Positions 17,684 through 28,400 of a stretch of 64,000 bases of DNA are shown here, one piece after another. Source of the DNA: PALSA-1006 sp963733265 (lineage in GTDB: Bacteria; Pseudomonadota; Gammaproteobacteria; Burkholderiales; Gallionellaceae); the NCBI GenBank assembly GCA_963733265.1, contig CAVTCF010000006.1:62001-126000 (forward strand). The letters run 5' to 3'. Numbering within the stretch: the first letter of the stretch is position 1; every line of letters begins with the position of its first letter. The notes under the pieces were generated by a model. It was not told the origin of the DNA and searched no databases. It was given only the letters and a program-made list of their open reading frames with translations. A program made the translations under genes and the position numbers.

Positions 17684-18855
17684 TGGATTTTACGTGCCGA
17701 CCAATTGCTGAATGTGTTCGCAAGGTTAGCCAGATCGCACCCGCCAGCAATTCCAACGACCAGTTCCTATACGTCGATCTCTCTTCCATTGATAAGGATG
17801 AAAAGCGGATTGTTACGGCTGCGGTACAACGGCTAAATTGGGAAGATGCACCCAGCCGGGCTAGGCAACTCGTTCAGGCAGGGGACATTCTGGTATCTAC
17901 CGTTCGCCCCAATTTGAATGGCGTGGCACAGATTGATGCAAATTACGACGGAGCTATCGCATCAACTGGTTTCTGTGTGCTGCGTACAAAACCAGATGTT
18001 ATTGACTCGCGCTATTTGTTTCATTGGCTTTGCAGTCCAAAGTTTGTAGCTGAAATGGTGAAATTGGCTACAGGTGCGAGCTATCCGGCAGTTTCGGATC
18101 GAATCATTTACGAATCATTGATTCCGCTACCAAGGGACGTAAATGAACAGCGCCGCATCGCCACCATCCTCGATAAAGCCGATGCCATCCGTACAAAACG
18201 ACGCGAAGTTCTCAGGTTCGCCGATGAATTCCTGCGTTCGGTTTTCCTCGATATGTTCGGTGACCTATTTTTCGAGGCGAATAATGAATGGAAAAAGTTG
18301 AGTGACTGCACCGATTTTATTGACTACCGGGGCAAAACTCCCGAAAAGTCAGATAGCGGGGTACGCCTGATTACAGCGAAGAACGTACGTGACGGCGTCA
18401 TCAATATTGAACCAGCTGAGTTTATTTCAGAGGCAACTTACTCATGGTGGATGAGTCGCGGCTATCCTCGGTCTGGTGATGTTTTATTCACGACAGAAGC
18501 CCCGCTTGGCAATATCGCTGTTCTGAATACGCAAGAGCCAGTTGCTATTGGACAAAGGCTTATTGCTATCAGACCTCGCGAGATGCTGCGATGGGATTAC
18601 CTAAGCTGGGCATTGCGCCAGCGTATCGTCCAAAGTGATATTTTGTCTCGTTCCACTGGATCAACTGTTAAGGGTATCCGTTCTGCTGAACTTGTGCAGG
18701 TACGAATTCCGATTCCAGGAAAGGTCGATCAATTGAAGTTCGAAAAAATCGTCGCTTCAATCAACCATCAAAAATCGGGAATGCAAGTGTCTGCACAGCA
18801 AGGCGATCTTCTCTTTCAATCGCTACAGCATCAAGCATTCCAAGGGTATCTATAA
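17680..18855 (+). CDS. hsdS: Type I restriction specificity subunit S
   Basis: The 391-residue protein has two target-recognition domains. The first (about 1-150) ends LIPLPRDVNEQRRIATILDK, and the second (about 205-360) contains KLSDCTDFIDYRGKTP and ends at VRIPIPG. Each is followed by a conserved helix; the first is DAIRTKRREVLRFADEFLRS. This layout recognises a bipartite DNA site. The specificity cannot be read from sequence. The ATG overlaps the hsdM stop as ATGA-type coupling. No phase-variable repeat or second S gene is nearby. Confidence 0.92.
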   Translation: MMDFTCRPIAECVRKVSQIAPASNSNDQFLYVDLSSIDKDEKRIVTAAVQRLNWEDAPSRARQLVQAGDILVSTVRPNLNGVAQIDANYDGAIASTGFCVLRTKPDVIDSRYLFHWLCSPKFVAEMVKLATGASYPAVSDRIIYESLIPLPRDVNEQRRIATILDKADAIRTKRREVLRFADEFLRSVFLDMFGDLFFEANNEWKKLSDCTDFIDYRGKTPEKSDSGVRLITAKNVRDGVINIEPAEFISEATYSWWMSRGYPRSGDVLFTTEAPLGNIAVLNTQEPVAIGQRLIAIRPREMLRWDYLSWALRQRIVQSDILSRSTGSTVKGIRSAELVQVRIPIPGKVDQLKFEKIVASINHQKSGMQVSAQQGDLLFQSLQHQAFQGYL

Positions 18856-18866
18856 GGATAAAAGCA

Positions 18867-20984
18867 ATGGCGATGGACATCGAATCAATCAAGGAGCTAT
18901 TCACCACGTTGCGTTACGTTCGCACCCGCGACACGACTCGGTTCGACGAGTATCTGTCCCCAACGACCGGCCAATACCTCTATCTCGACAAGGAACGCGC
19001 CCTGTCGTCCTCTATTCAAGTCATCATCCATCCCGACCTGAAACTGGAGCCTTTTATTGAGTTGCCCGGCGTGATATGTCCCACACCGGATAAGCTGATG
19101 AAGGATGCGCGTCTACGTCAATTCCCGGAGTGGGGCGGGACGACGCTAATGCTGCACCATGGCCGGGTGTTGAGTGTGGCATCGCCGGAGGCGCTGGCAC
19201 ATTTCCTCAAGGTTTTCGACACCCCGGCAGGTGGTGCGCGCGCAGGGGATGATCTGCCGCCGCGCCTGACCGCCATCGAGCTGGAAAACTTCAAGGGTGT
19301 GGGCGGGCGCGTCCGCGTCGAGCTGGCACCCATCACACTGTTGTTCGGCGCCAACAGCGCGGGAAAGAGCACCATCCTGCAAGCCTTGCAATATGTGCGC
19401 GAAGTGCTGGAGCGCCGCAACGCCAACCCGGATCGCACGCTGTACGGTGGGGATTTCGTGGATCTCGGCGGTTTCCGTAACCTCGTCCATCAACACGATC
19501 TCTCCCGCCGCATCGGCATCAAGCTGGAGCTGAACCTCAATCGCGCCAGCCTGCCGGATTTGGTGCCGGATACATTCGATGAATGGCAAACCGACAATGA
19601 TGAAGTCTGGGATTTTTATAATTTGCTGCATGAGATTCGGGGGCGCGCCGAGACGGCCAGCATAGAGATCACGGTCGCGTGGAGTGGAGTGCGGTCGTCC
19701 GCCATCGTGGTCGGCTACGATGTGGGCTTGAACGGCGCGTGGCTCGCGCGCATCAGCAGCCTCGACGATGGCCGCGATGCGGAAATCAAGATCAATCCCC
19801 AAAATCCGGTTTTCGTACGCTATCGCACTCAGCAGGAAATTGATGACGAAGCCAGCCTGCTGGAAGCGATCGGGGCGCCGGATGATGCTGCGTCAACGAC
19901 CGACCAGCCATCGGCTGAAACCGCTGCAAACGAAGCATCTGCTGACAACGAGCAGGACAACCATCCGTACTCGCTTTGGCCTAGCATCCGCCACCGCCTC
20001 AGAGAGGCGGAAATCGAGGGAGAAGGACGGGGGTTCCGCCAATGGCTGAGTACGGTTGATGGGGCGTTGCCCAGGATGGAGCCGTTGCTCTATGTGCCGA
20101 CCGGCAAGGCTGCCGGTTCTGCGGCGGTGTACATGGCACGCGAATTCACCGCGTTCCTGTCCTCGGCGATAGTCGGCCCGGCAGTGCAGATTCGCGATCA
20201 TTTGCGCAAGCTGCGCTATCTCGGCCCCATACGCAATGTGCCGGATCGCGATTTCGCAGCCTCGCTCACGCCGGATGAGGCGCGCTGGGCGGATGGAACG
20301 GCGGCGTGGGAAACCTTGCTGACGGGCAATGCCGCCTTGGTCGGCGAGGTCAGCGCATGGATGTCGCGCGACAACAGGCTTGCCACGGGCTATGAGTTGG
20401 AACGGCGGGCTTTCAAGGAAGTGGATGTCACGACGCTGAACTGGCTGATGCGCGCAGCCGATCCCGATGCCGGAGTCCGCAGCGAGCCGGAACTGTTGCG
20501 CCAATTGGAGCAGACGCCGGAGAAACAGCGGCTTGACCTGCTCGACGCGAAAACGGGGATGCGCGTGCAGCCGCGTGACGTGGGTATCGGGATTTCGCAG
20601 GTGTTGCCGGTCGTAGTGGCGGCGCTGGAACCCTCCTCGTCGTTGGTCGCCATCGAGCAGCCGGAATTGCACATTCATCCGGCGGTGCAGGTCGGCCTCG
20701 GCGACCTGTTCATCAAGGGCGCCAAGGAACACGGCATCAGCTTCCTGGTCGAGACTCACAGCGAACATCTCATCCTGCGTCTGCTGCGGAGGATACGCGA
20801 AACGGCGGAAGGAGAATTACCCCCCAACACCCTGGCGCTCAAGACCGATGATGTCAGCGTGGTGTATGTGCAGCCCGGTGAGGGAGGCGTCAAACTGGTT
20901 CCCTTACCAATTGATGAAACGGGCGAATTCACTACTCGCTGGCCCAAGGGATTCTTCGACGAAAGAGCCGAGGAGCTATTCTGA
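18867..20984 (+). CDS. AAA ATPase, DUF3696/OLD-like, with extra N-terminal domain
   Basis: A 705-residue SMC/OLD-like ATPase. Residues 1-125 form an unrecognised leading domain. From about 130 there is a classical ABC-type head: LENFKGVG, Walker A GANSAGKS at 161-168, and late signatures GIGISQVLPVVVAALEPSS and LVAIEQPELHIHP (593-605), then HSEHLILRLLRRI. No TOPRIM nuclease is visible in this protein. DUF3696 ATPases commonly pair with nuclease-like partners in defence loci. Here the next gene overlaps by one base and is probably that partner. It begins 11 bp after hsdS with AAGGA upstream. Confidence 0.85.
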   Translation: MAMDIESIKELFTTLRYVRTRDTTRFDEYLSPTTGQYLYLDKERALSSSIQVIIHPDLKLEPFIELPGVICPTPDKLMKDARLRQFPEWGGTTLMLHHGRVLSVASPEALAHFLKVFDTPAGGARAGDDLPPRLTAIELENFKGVGGRVRVELAPITLLFGANSAGKSTILQALQYVREVLERRNANPDRTLYGGDFVDLGGFRNLVHQHDLSRRIGIKLELNLNRASLPDLVPDTFDEWQTDNDEVWDFYNLLHEIRGRAETASIEITVAWSGVRSSAIVVGYDVGLNGAWLARISSLDDGRDAEIKINPQNPVFVRYRTQQEIDDEASLLEAIGAPDDAASTTDQPSAETAANEASADNEQDNHPYSLWPSIRHRLREAEIEGEGRGFRQWLSTVDGALPRMEPLLYVPTGKAAGSAAVYMAREFTAFLSSAIVGPAVQIRDHLRKLRYLGPIRNVPDRDFAASLTPDEARWADGTAAWETLLTGNAALVGEVSAWMSRDNRLATGYELERRAFKEVDVTTLNWLMRAADPDAGVRSEPELLRQLEQTPEKQRLDLLDAKTGMRVQPRDVGIGISQVLPVVVAALEPSSSLVAIEQPELHIHPAVQVGLGDLFIKGAKEHGISFLVETHSEHLILRLLRRIRETAEGELPPNTLALKTDDVSVVYVQPGEGGVKLVPLPIDETGEFTTRWPKGFFDERAEELF

Positions 20985-21859
20985 TGATCAAGGAGTTCGC
21001 GCTTGAGCCGGATGTGTTGGCGGTATCATTTCGGGATTTCAGCTACTTCATCGAAAAGTTCGGGGTAGCGCAGGGGCGCGTTATTTCGCGTTTCCCGAAG
21101 GACTGGAAGCGGATGGTGTACGAGGCAGCACAGGCCAGCCTGCGAGGCACCAAGGAATTGAGCCGTATCGAAATCAGGCTCAGAGCCATCACGGATGATG
21201 TGCTGATTGCATCGCGACGCCCCAGTGGCGATGGCACACAACCTTGGCTGACCAGAGCGATGAGCGAGCATGGCCGCCAGCCGTTTGCCGCCATCATCGC
21301 CCGCGAAAATCCAACAGCACATACCGAAGTGCTCGTCGCCGCCGACCTGGATGATTCCGATTTGCGTTTTCAGGCTGCTGGTCAGCGACACATTACTCGC
21401 ACAGCGGCAGAGATCGTTGATTGCGTGGGTTTGCTCCTTGGTGCGTCAAAAACGGTGAAATTGATCGACCCGCATTTTGATCCGCGCTGGCCGCGCTGGC
21501 GGAGAATGCTCGGGCATGTATTGGTTGCTTTAGGCAACAACGGGCAGACCGGAGTAACACTGGAAATTCACCGCGCGGATAACGCGTTGCCCGGCAATTT
21601 GAAACACTATTTCGATTCAAGCATTCCAAAAATGCTTCCTACCGGGATCACCGTACAGGTCTTCCTGCACCCGGAATCAGCGATGCATAACCGTTTCATC
21701 CTCACCAGCGTTGGTGGTGCCTCATACCACACCGGCCTAGACGATAACGAGGATGGGAAATCCACACCCACGGATTTAGTGTCGTTATTGGCACCGGGCA
21801 TATTTGCAACAGAGTGGACGACATATTCAAGTCAAACGGCATTTTTGGTCTATCCATGA
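20984..21859 (+). CDS. Possible PLD-like partner of the AAA ATPase
   Basis: The 291-residue protein starts on the A of the preceding TGA stop (TGATG). I see no named domain with certainty. The segment KTVKLIDPHFDPRWPRW, followed by HPESAMHNRFILTSVGG and SYHTGLDD, has the order of elements in phospholipase D-like phosphodiesterase folds. The canonical HxK is replaced by H-N-R, so it may be a divergent or inactive member. Gene coupling suggests it acts with the DUF3696 ATPase. Confidence in the gene is high; the functional call is tentative. Confidence 0.6.
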   Translation: MIKEFALEPDVLAVSFRDFSYFIEKFGVAQGRVISRFPKDWKRMVYEAAQASLRGTKELSRIEIRLRAITDDVLIASRRPSGDGTQPWLTRAMSEHGRQPFAAIIARENPTAHTEVLVAADLDDSDLRFQAAGQRHITRTAAEIVDCVGLLLGASKTVKLIDPHFDPRWPRWRRMLGHVLVALGNNGQTGVTLEIHRADNALPGNLKHYFDSSIPKMLPTGITVQVFLHPESAMHNRFILTSVGGASYHTGLDDNEDGKSTPTDLVSLLAPGIFATEWTTYSSQTAFLVYP

Positions 21860-21874
21860 TTGGGTGAACGAGTG

Positions 21875-24800
21875 ATGACCCCAGATAAATGGATCAAGGA
21901 GTTATTAAACAGCAAGAATCTTGAACGTCCTGATGGGCGGATGCTCTATGGCTATCGGTTAAGTAATGAAGAGTACAAATCATTACGCGAGATGCTGGCT
22001 TACACTGCGGATTTCGGAGAGCTGGACGAGGTATCAAGCCGAATTCGCGGATTTTCGGCATTGTTTGTCCTCTATGCTGCCGAATGGTGGCGGCGCGAAT
22101 ACCAAGGTGGGGCATGGCGGTGGACATCAATCATTAGCGCTTTTGGCGGTAATGCGAAGGAACTTGATGCTGCAGCAAGAACTAGGTGTGTAATTAGCGG
22201 CTTCGCATTCTGGGGACATCGTCCAGATGGAGAGGGCAAGAAATTCTTTGGTGCAATCGTCGCACACGGTGGGCTACCGCTTAACCTCATTGGGCAAGGT
22301 GGCGGCAAGTTGGCTTCGATCATGGATTCCACGTTGCGCCTCGCAGCGCGTTACCACTGGGACAGTTTGCAAATCGTCAATGCAATTGAAGAGCGGGCTG
22401 AAGAGTTTCCGGCAGCAAGTTTGCGCTGCCCGGAAATCTACCAGTTAATTGCCAGCATGGTTGTTGCGGTGCTGGAGCTGAAGCAGGAATTCCGTCTTAC
22501 GGGAATTGCAGATCCTGTGGCCGTTTTAAATACGCAGGAACCAAGCTGGCGCCTACGTTTCCCACTTTCCTTAGAGGACGCTGCTGCTCAAGCATTATTG
22601 TCAGGGTTAGTGAAAGAGGCTGCACAGCAGCTCATGTTTGCATCCTCCGTCATATTTTCTGTTGAGAGAATGTTGCGAAAAACTGCGGACGGCAAGTATG
22701 AATTGACCTCAGTGCTGGCATGTCCACAAACTTTGGCTGCCGACACACTGGCAGAATTGTTTGGCTTGAACGAATTGCCGCGCTACTTCTCGATTGATGT
22801 TCAGGTGGATGAACGCAAACCGTTTTGCGAAGGTCGCCAGATTCTGGGAGCGGATACAGCAACCGTGTCGCTTGCTGGCGGCAAATGTGTTTGGAATGGT
22901 GTTGATGCCTGTTCGGAGCATCTGCTCTATCTGCGCGGACAAAGCGGTGATCTACGGGAAAATCCGCTTCCGATTCCAGGTGGCGCTGAACTTTCTCAAG
23001 ATGAGCCATGGATTTTCGTTTTGCGCGATGGGAAACTAAGGTGGGTTGGTGCGGGCAGTGCGCGCGTTCCAGAAGAGGAGGCGGTCGTTGCACTTCCTGG
23101 TGGGTGGGGAATTGAACCCGCGAACGCAGACTCAATAGCCGACATTGTCGGACATTGCCATTTGGGCGATCAACAGATAGCGCTCTATTCTGTGCGCGGT
23201 GAAATGACGTTGAGAAGATGCGAACAGCATTATCGGATTCGCACCAAGCAGGCAACGAGCGCGTCCGACACTTATGTGTGGGAAGGTCGCCGAATTGCTT
23301 ACCCTTCCAGTCCACAGCCAGTGTTTATCGGAGTTCCGAAGCTTTTTCGCTATCCGCCTGAAGGTGAGCGTAGCCGCGTACCGACTGCAGAACTGCACTG
23401 GTTTGCGGCGGGAACGAACAGCCGATTTGAAGATGCAACAAACGCACATGGCCCGCTTGATGTCTACTTGGTGCGGGAGGGGGAGCGGCTGGCTCGCTTT
23501 CGTTTCGTAGTGCTGGACAGTTCAGCGCGTACAGACTTCTCATCTAGTACATCGGCAAGCGAAGGACATATTCATCTGGAGGGTTGGGGCTGTTCGGACG
23601 TTTCGATTGACGATCAACCTGGACTTCATTGCAAAGTTGAACAGGCCGGACGTGGTGTAAAACTACTTCTACAGGGCGGCGATGTCCCACCTGAGTCAGT
23701 AAGCGTTGTCATGCGTTGGCAACGTTGCGCACAGGAGTTGCGAATAAAGCTGCCTTTCCCCAGTGCGGGCGGTCGGTTTTTCGATGCAAAGGAACAGCCA
23801 TTGCGCGAGGGGGATGAAATCGCACTTCGCCATCTGACCGGTGCGCGTCTGCGTATTTTTGATCGCAATCCACTGGCACCTAAGCGGTATGACGTGTCGC
23901 TGACGTTGGGGCAAGGGAAGCGGGAAATGCGTAGCGCCGATCTAAAAATTGAGCATCCAATTTCACTGTTACCCAACGGTTCGGCAGAGATCAGGCTGAT
24001 TGACCTGCAAAAGGACATAGAGAAACTGATGAGTTTCTCGGACGAGTTGGATGCAACCGTGAATGTGGCGGTGCTTGTGAGTAGCAGGCCGACTACAGCA
24101 GTGCGAGTTTCGCGCTATGAGACTGTGTTTGAACGAGACTCTCTTGCTGTAAGTTTTCCTCCAAAAGCCATTGAGCGATTAGATATGGCATCTCTGGAGC
24201 AAATTATTGTCAAGGCAGCACCGTTAACCAGCCTGGGTGGAGCATGTATCCAATTGGAGCAAGAATACTCAGAGGGTGTGCCTGTCGCATGTTGGCAAGC
24301 TGCCGGACTGAATGCCACTTATTCGCCGTGGCTGATTTTTCCGGATGACGCATCCAGCGTTTTTTTCAGGCCGACGATATGGGGTAGGTCAGTTGATTCT
24401 CCTGAGATGGACACAAATTCAGGTTGCCCGCTCGCACAGGCGATGGCTATCCGGGAAGCGGAAGTCCGGATGGAAACTATAGCGGCGATACTCGACGCAA
24501 TGGCAACAGACTTCAACCACCCATCGTGGCAATTGATGGAATATTTGTTGGAAACATTCCATCACTTGCCGCTCAGCAGCTTGGATGTCTTCCGGTTGAT
24601 TGGGGCGCAACCGACGGCTGCTGTTTCCCTGTTGCTGCGCAGCCAATTTTCAGAAGATCGGTTGTTTGAATTTGCCCGCCGACTGCGTGACGAATTGGGC
24701 TTGGTATGGGAACTTGCCTCTATTGATATATGGCGGAATGCTGCCAGTAAGTTATATCAATATTGGGTTGCAACGCTTGGGGAAGATGATGCAAAGGCCA

Positions 24801-25393
24801 GCTTTCCGATTATTCTTAAAGTCCGTCTGGATCGGTTAGCAGGTGAGCATCCGCCCCTGCAATTGATGCTGGATGTGCTATTGCTGGAATTGACCAACCA
24901 TCCGAGTGATGCGCTTGTTGAGGTTCAGCGCGTTTCGCAGGGAGACCGCTTGGCATTTGCGTACCAGCTTTGGCGCGGCCATGATTCGCTGGCGCAAAAT
25001 CTTCTGTTTCGTGGTCATGCAAATGATGCGGAATGGCCTGAACGACCACTGTTTGAAGCAGCCTTTACAGGATTCCTCGAAGTCGTAGCTGATTCGGTGA
25101 AGAATAAATTGAATCCAGATATTGTTAAAAAGATGTTTTGGATGGATACGCCTAAAGATTTCAAGGTGTCGGTTGCAAATATCCCGGTGCTTTGCGCGCT
25201 TTGGGCTGTTACCGGCACCAGCCAGGAGTGGTGGAGAAAGCCGGAACGCAGGCTGGCGCTCCGCAAGATCAAAGCATTTGACCCCATCTGGTTTGAGCAA
25301 GCGTTTGGTAAGGCTGTTGCAGCCTGTCTCGCGTTAGGTATCCTCGTGCCGGGAGAAATGAATGTTGGGTACACCAAAATAATGCCCACCTGA
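21875..25393 (+). CDS. druH: Druantia type III DruH-like protein (STY4851/ECs_5259 family)
   Basis: A 1172-residue protein without recognisable catalytic motifs. It begins MTPDKWIKELLNSKNLER, and the segment FSALFVLYAAEWWRREYQGG recalls the STY4851/ECs_5259 family, which travels with a giant DUF1998 helicase. That two-gene arrangement defines Druantia type III (DruH plus DruE). The central part looks beta-rich and the last 350 residues helical. The TTG at 21860 is a possible earlier start; the ATG at 21875 is preferred. The next gene begins 29 bp downstream. The identification rests on size, order and the helicase partner. Confidence 0.75.
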   Translation: MTPDKWIKELLNSKNLERPDGRMLYGYRLSNEEYKSLREMLAYTADFGELDEVSSRIRGFSALFVLYAAEWWRREYQGGAWRWTSIISAFGGNAKELDAAARTRCVISGFAFWGHRPDGEGKKFFGAIVAHGGLPLNLIGQGGGKLASIMDSTLRLAARYHWDSLQIVNAIEERAEEFPAASLRCPEIYQLIASMVVAVLELKQEFRLTGIADPVAVLNTQEPSWRLRFPLSLEDAAAQALLSGLVKEAAQQLMFASSVIFSVERMLRKTADGKYELTSVLACPQTLAADTLAELFGLNELPRYFSIDVQVDERKPFCEGRQILGADTATVSLAGGKCVWNGVDACSEHLLYLRGQSGDLRENPLPIPGGAELSQDEPWIFVLRDGKLRWVGAGSARVPEEEAVVALPGGWGIEPANADSIADIVGHCHLGDQQIALYSVRGEMTLRRCEQHYRIRTKQATSASDTYVWEGRRIAYPSSPQPVFIGVPKLFRYPPEGERSRVPTAELHWFAAGTNSRFEDATNAHGPLDVYLVREGERLARFRFVVLDSSARTDFSSSTSASEGHIHLEGWGCSDVSIDDQPGLHCKVEQAGRGVKLLLQGGDVPPESVSVVMRWQRCAQELRIKLPFPSAGGRFFDAKEQPLREGDEIALRHLTGARLRIFDRNPLAPKRYDVSLTLGQGKREMRSADLKIEHPISLLPNGSAEIRLIDLQKDIEKLMSFSDELDATVNVAVLVSSRPTTAVRVSRYETVFERDSLAVSFPPKAIERLDMASLEQIIVKAAPLTSLGGACIQLEQEYSEGVPVACWQAAGLNATYSPWLIFPDDASSVFFRPTIWGRSVDSPEMDTNSGCPLAQAMAIREAEVRMETIAAILDAMATDFNHPSWQLMEYLLETFHHLPLSSLDVFRLIGAQPTAAVSLLLRSQFSEDRLFEFARRLRDELGLVWELASIDIWRNAASKLYQYWVATLGEDDAKASFPIILKVRLDRLAGEHPPLQLMLDVLLLELTNHPSDALVEVQRVSQGDRLAFAYQLWRGHDSLAQNLLFRGHANDAEWPERPLFEAAFTGFLEVVADSVKNKLNPDIVKKMFWMDTPKDFKVSVANIPVLCALWAVTGTSQEWWRKPERRLALRKIKAFDPIWFEQAFGKAVAACLALGILVPGEMNVGYTKIMPT

Positions 25394-25422
25394 ATGACAA
25401 TCAATCAATAAATTGGTGTTCG

Positions 25423-28400
25423 ATGAAAAAACAATATTTCTCTTCCCTACTACCTGAGCTTTCGACTCGTGCAGCGCGTGCGACTGTGAGCCGTTTGGGG
25501 TTTTCAAGCCCTGAGTTAAGAGCGTATCTGAGCGAACTTTTTTCGCGAGGGTTTGGCGAACCGGGAAGTTATCTCGGCGATCCGGTTTTCGAGGCAACTT
25601 TTGGCTGGGAACCGGCTGACCAGACGATGACTTCCTTGTCACCTGCGTTGTTGTCTCCCAGTCTAATCGGGGCAATGGACAAGCCTATGGGGAGCGAGGC
25701 AAGCGACTACCGTTTTCCGCGCGACATCGCTCCTTATAAACACCAACTCGAAGCATGGGAATGGCTGACACGCGAACAGCCGCAGTCGGTTGTTGTAACC
25801 AGCGGGACCGGATCTGGAAAAACCGAGTGCTTTATGGTGCCGATACTCAACTCACTGGTACGCGAGCATGAGGTGAGCAGAGCTAAACTGGTTGGCGTTC
25901 GCGCGCTGTTTTTGTATCCGCTAAACGCACTGATTCAAAGTCAGCGCGAGCGGTTGCATGCATGGACAGGAGCATTTGGCGATGCTGTCCGGTTTTGCTT
26001 GTATAACGGACTGACGCCACAAAAGGAGCCTCAGCATGTACGGGACAAAACCCCCAATCAGGTGATCGACCGAGAGGCACTGAGAGCCGCGCCGCCACCC
26101 ATGCTGGTAACCAATGCCACTATGCTGGAGTACATGTTGGTGCGAGCACAGGATGCGCCCATTCTCGATGCATCGCAAGGCAAGCTTCAGTGGATTGTGC
26201 TGGATGAAGCACATACCTACATTGGTTCGCAGGCTGCGGAACTGGCCTTGCTGTTGCGTAGGGTGCTGCACGCCTTTGGCGTTTCGAGCAATCAGGTTCG
26301 TTTTGTCGCAACCTCCGCCACCATAGGCGATCCTCACGGCGAGGCGGGGCAACAATTGCGCGCCTTTCTAGCTGGCTTGGCTGGTGTGGATGAAGACCGT
26401 GTACATGTCGTTACCGGGCAGCGGAAAATTCCTGACCTGTTGGCGGGTAGCGCGCAATATCAGAATGCCCCTCTCGAAGAGCTGGAAGATATATTGCTGG
26501 AGGGCGGCGAACGGTACAACGCCTTATGCGCGAATCGCACTGCGCGCCGAATTCGTCAGATGTTCGTCCCCGGTGCAGAAGGAAAACCCGCCAACTCTTT
26601 CTCTGATATTGCACCAGCCATTCTTGGGAATGATTGGCGGCAGCAGCCAAACGCAACTGAAATTACGCTACGCTGGCTCGACTTGCTTACCAGTGCAAAA
26701 TCAGCCGGAAAAAATGAGCAGCCGTTCCTGCCGTTGCGTCTCCATGCATTCCACAACGTGCTGGCTGGATTGTGGGCGTGCTGCGATTCTACCTGTGCGT
26801 GTAAAAGTGGCACGGCACTTGATTCCCCGGAATGGCATTATGGCAAGATTTACACGGAAGAACGCCGACACTGTGAATGCGGCTCGCCAGTATTTGAACT
26901 GCGCTCATGCAATGACTGCAACACCACTTTTTTGTGGGCGCAGCGTATCGGCCCCGACCGTGATGGAAAGTACCACCTGTGGCAAGTTCAAGAGGATTCC
27001 GATGACGAATTTTCGCTAGATGTTGAAGTGCCCGAGGACGATCTGGGAGGGGACGAACAGGATGGAACAGAAATCTCCGCAATTGCATCCCAGAAAAAAC
27101 CAGTGCTAATTGCAAATGGCTACGCGATTGGCACAGGAGAAGCTTTGATTGAGCGTATATCTTTGGTATTCGATCCGCCAGAAATTTCGGATGCCATCAG
27201 GCTGCGCTTGAAGGATGAGCAGGATGGCATGATGGTTTGTCCGGATTGTGGCGGACATCATGGCAATGGGAAGCTGATGTTCCGCAAAGCCATTCTGGGC
27301 GCACCTTTCTTGTTGAGTGAAATTATTCCAACTCTGCTGGAGTATTGCCCTGACATTGAAGGCAAAGGTATCAGTCCGCTAGAACGGCCTTTACGCGGGC
27401 GGCGCATGATTACCTTTACCGACAGCCGGCAGGGTACGGCACGTATTGCCGCAAAACTGCAACAGGACTCCGAACGCAACCGAGTACGCGGCCTGATCTA
27501 CCAGCACGTAGCGCAGAAAACTCAAGCGGGTGGCAATTTGGAAGTGGCGGCACTTCAGCAGGAAATAGCTACCTTGAAAATGGTAAATAATTCTGCTTTG
27601 TCCAAGTTGATTTTGGAAAAGGAAAATAAACTCGCAGCACACCAGCCGAAGCCCATCACTTTTAATAATGCTGCGGACTATTTGAGCAGCGTCGAGGCGG
27701 ACACCAAAGACTGGATACATCAGTATTATTCCGATCTTGATCCCGCAGAATTTAGTGGGGCGACGGGCAAGGAAAAACTTGCGCGCATACTTGTCATGCG
27801 CGAGTTCGCGCGCAGGCCGAAGCGCGCAAACAGCTTGGAAACAATGGGGTTGGTGGCGGTTCGTTATCCCAAGCTGGAATCGGTTACGCAACTGCCAAAG
27901 TTTCCAGATGGAACGGCAAGACTGACCTTGCCTGAGTGGCAAGACTTCCTGAAAATTGCGCTAGATTTTCATGTTCGGGAGAACACATTCGTTAACCTCC
28001 CTGATAGCTGGCGAAAATGGGGTGGTCAGCGACTGTCCGGAAAAAAATTACTCCCGCCAGAATCGAAAGAGAAGCAATCCAACCAAATCAAGAAATGGCC
28101 GCAATGTAATCCTGCCGGGATGCAAAACCGTTTGGTGAGGTTATTGGGCTACGTGTTGAAACTCGATCCGGCCTCTGCCCACGGTCGGGATGCTCTTGAT
28201 GGAATCTTGAGATGCGCGTGGGATGATTTGACCCGCGTGGGTCTATTGCAAGTCGCAAGCACTGGACGCTATCTCGCTTTGGAGGATATGGCGTTTGCCC
28301 CTATCAGCAAGGGATGGGTATGCCCGGTAACACGGCGCGTACTGGACGTAACCTTGAAAGGTGTGACGCCCTATCTTCCCAGAACGGAGCCTACGGATAA

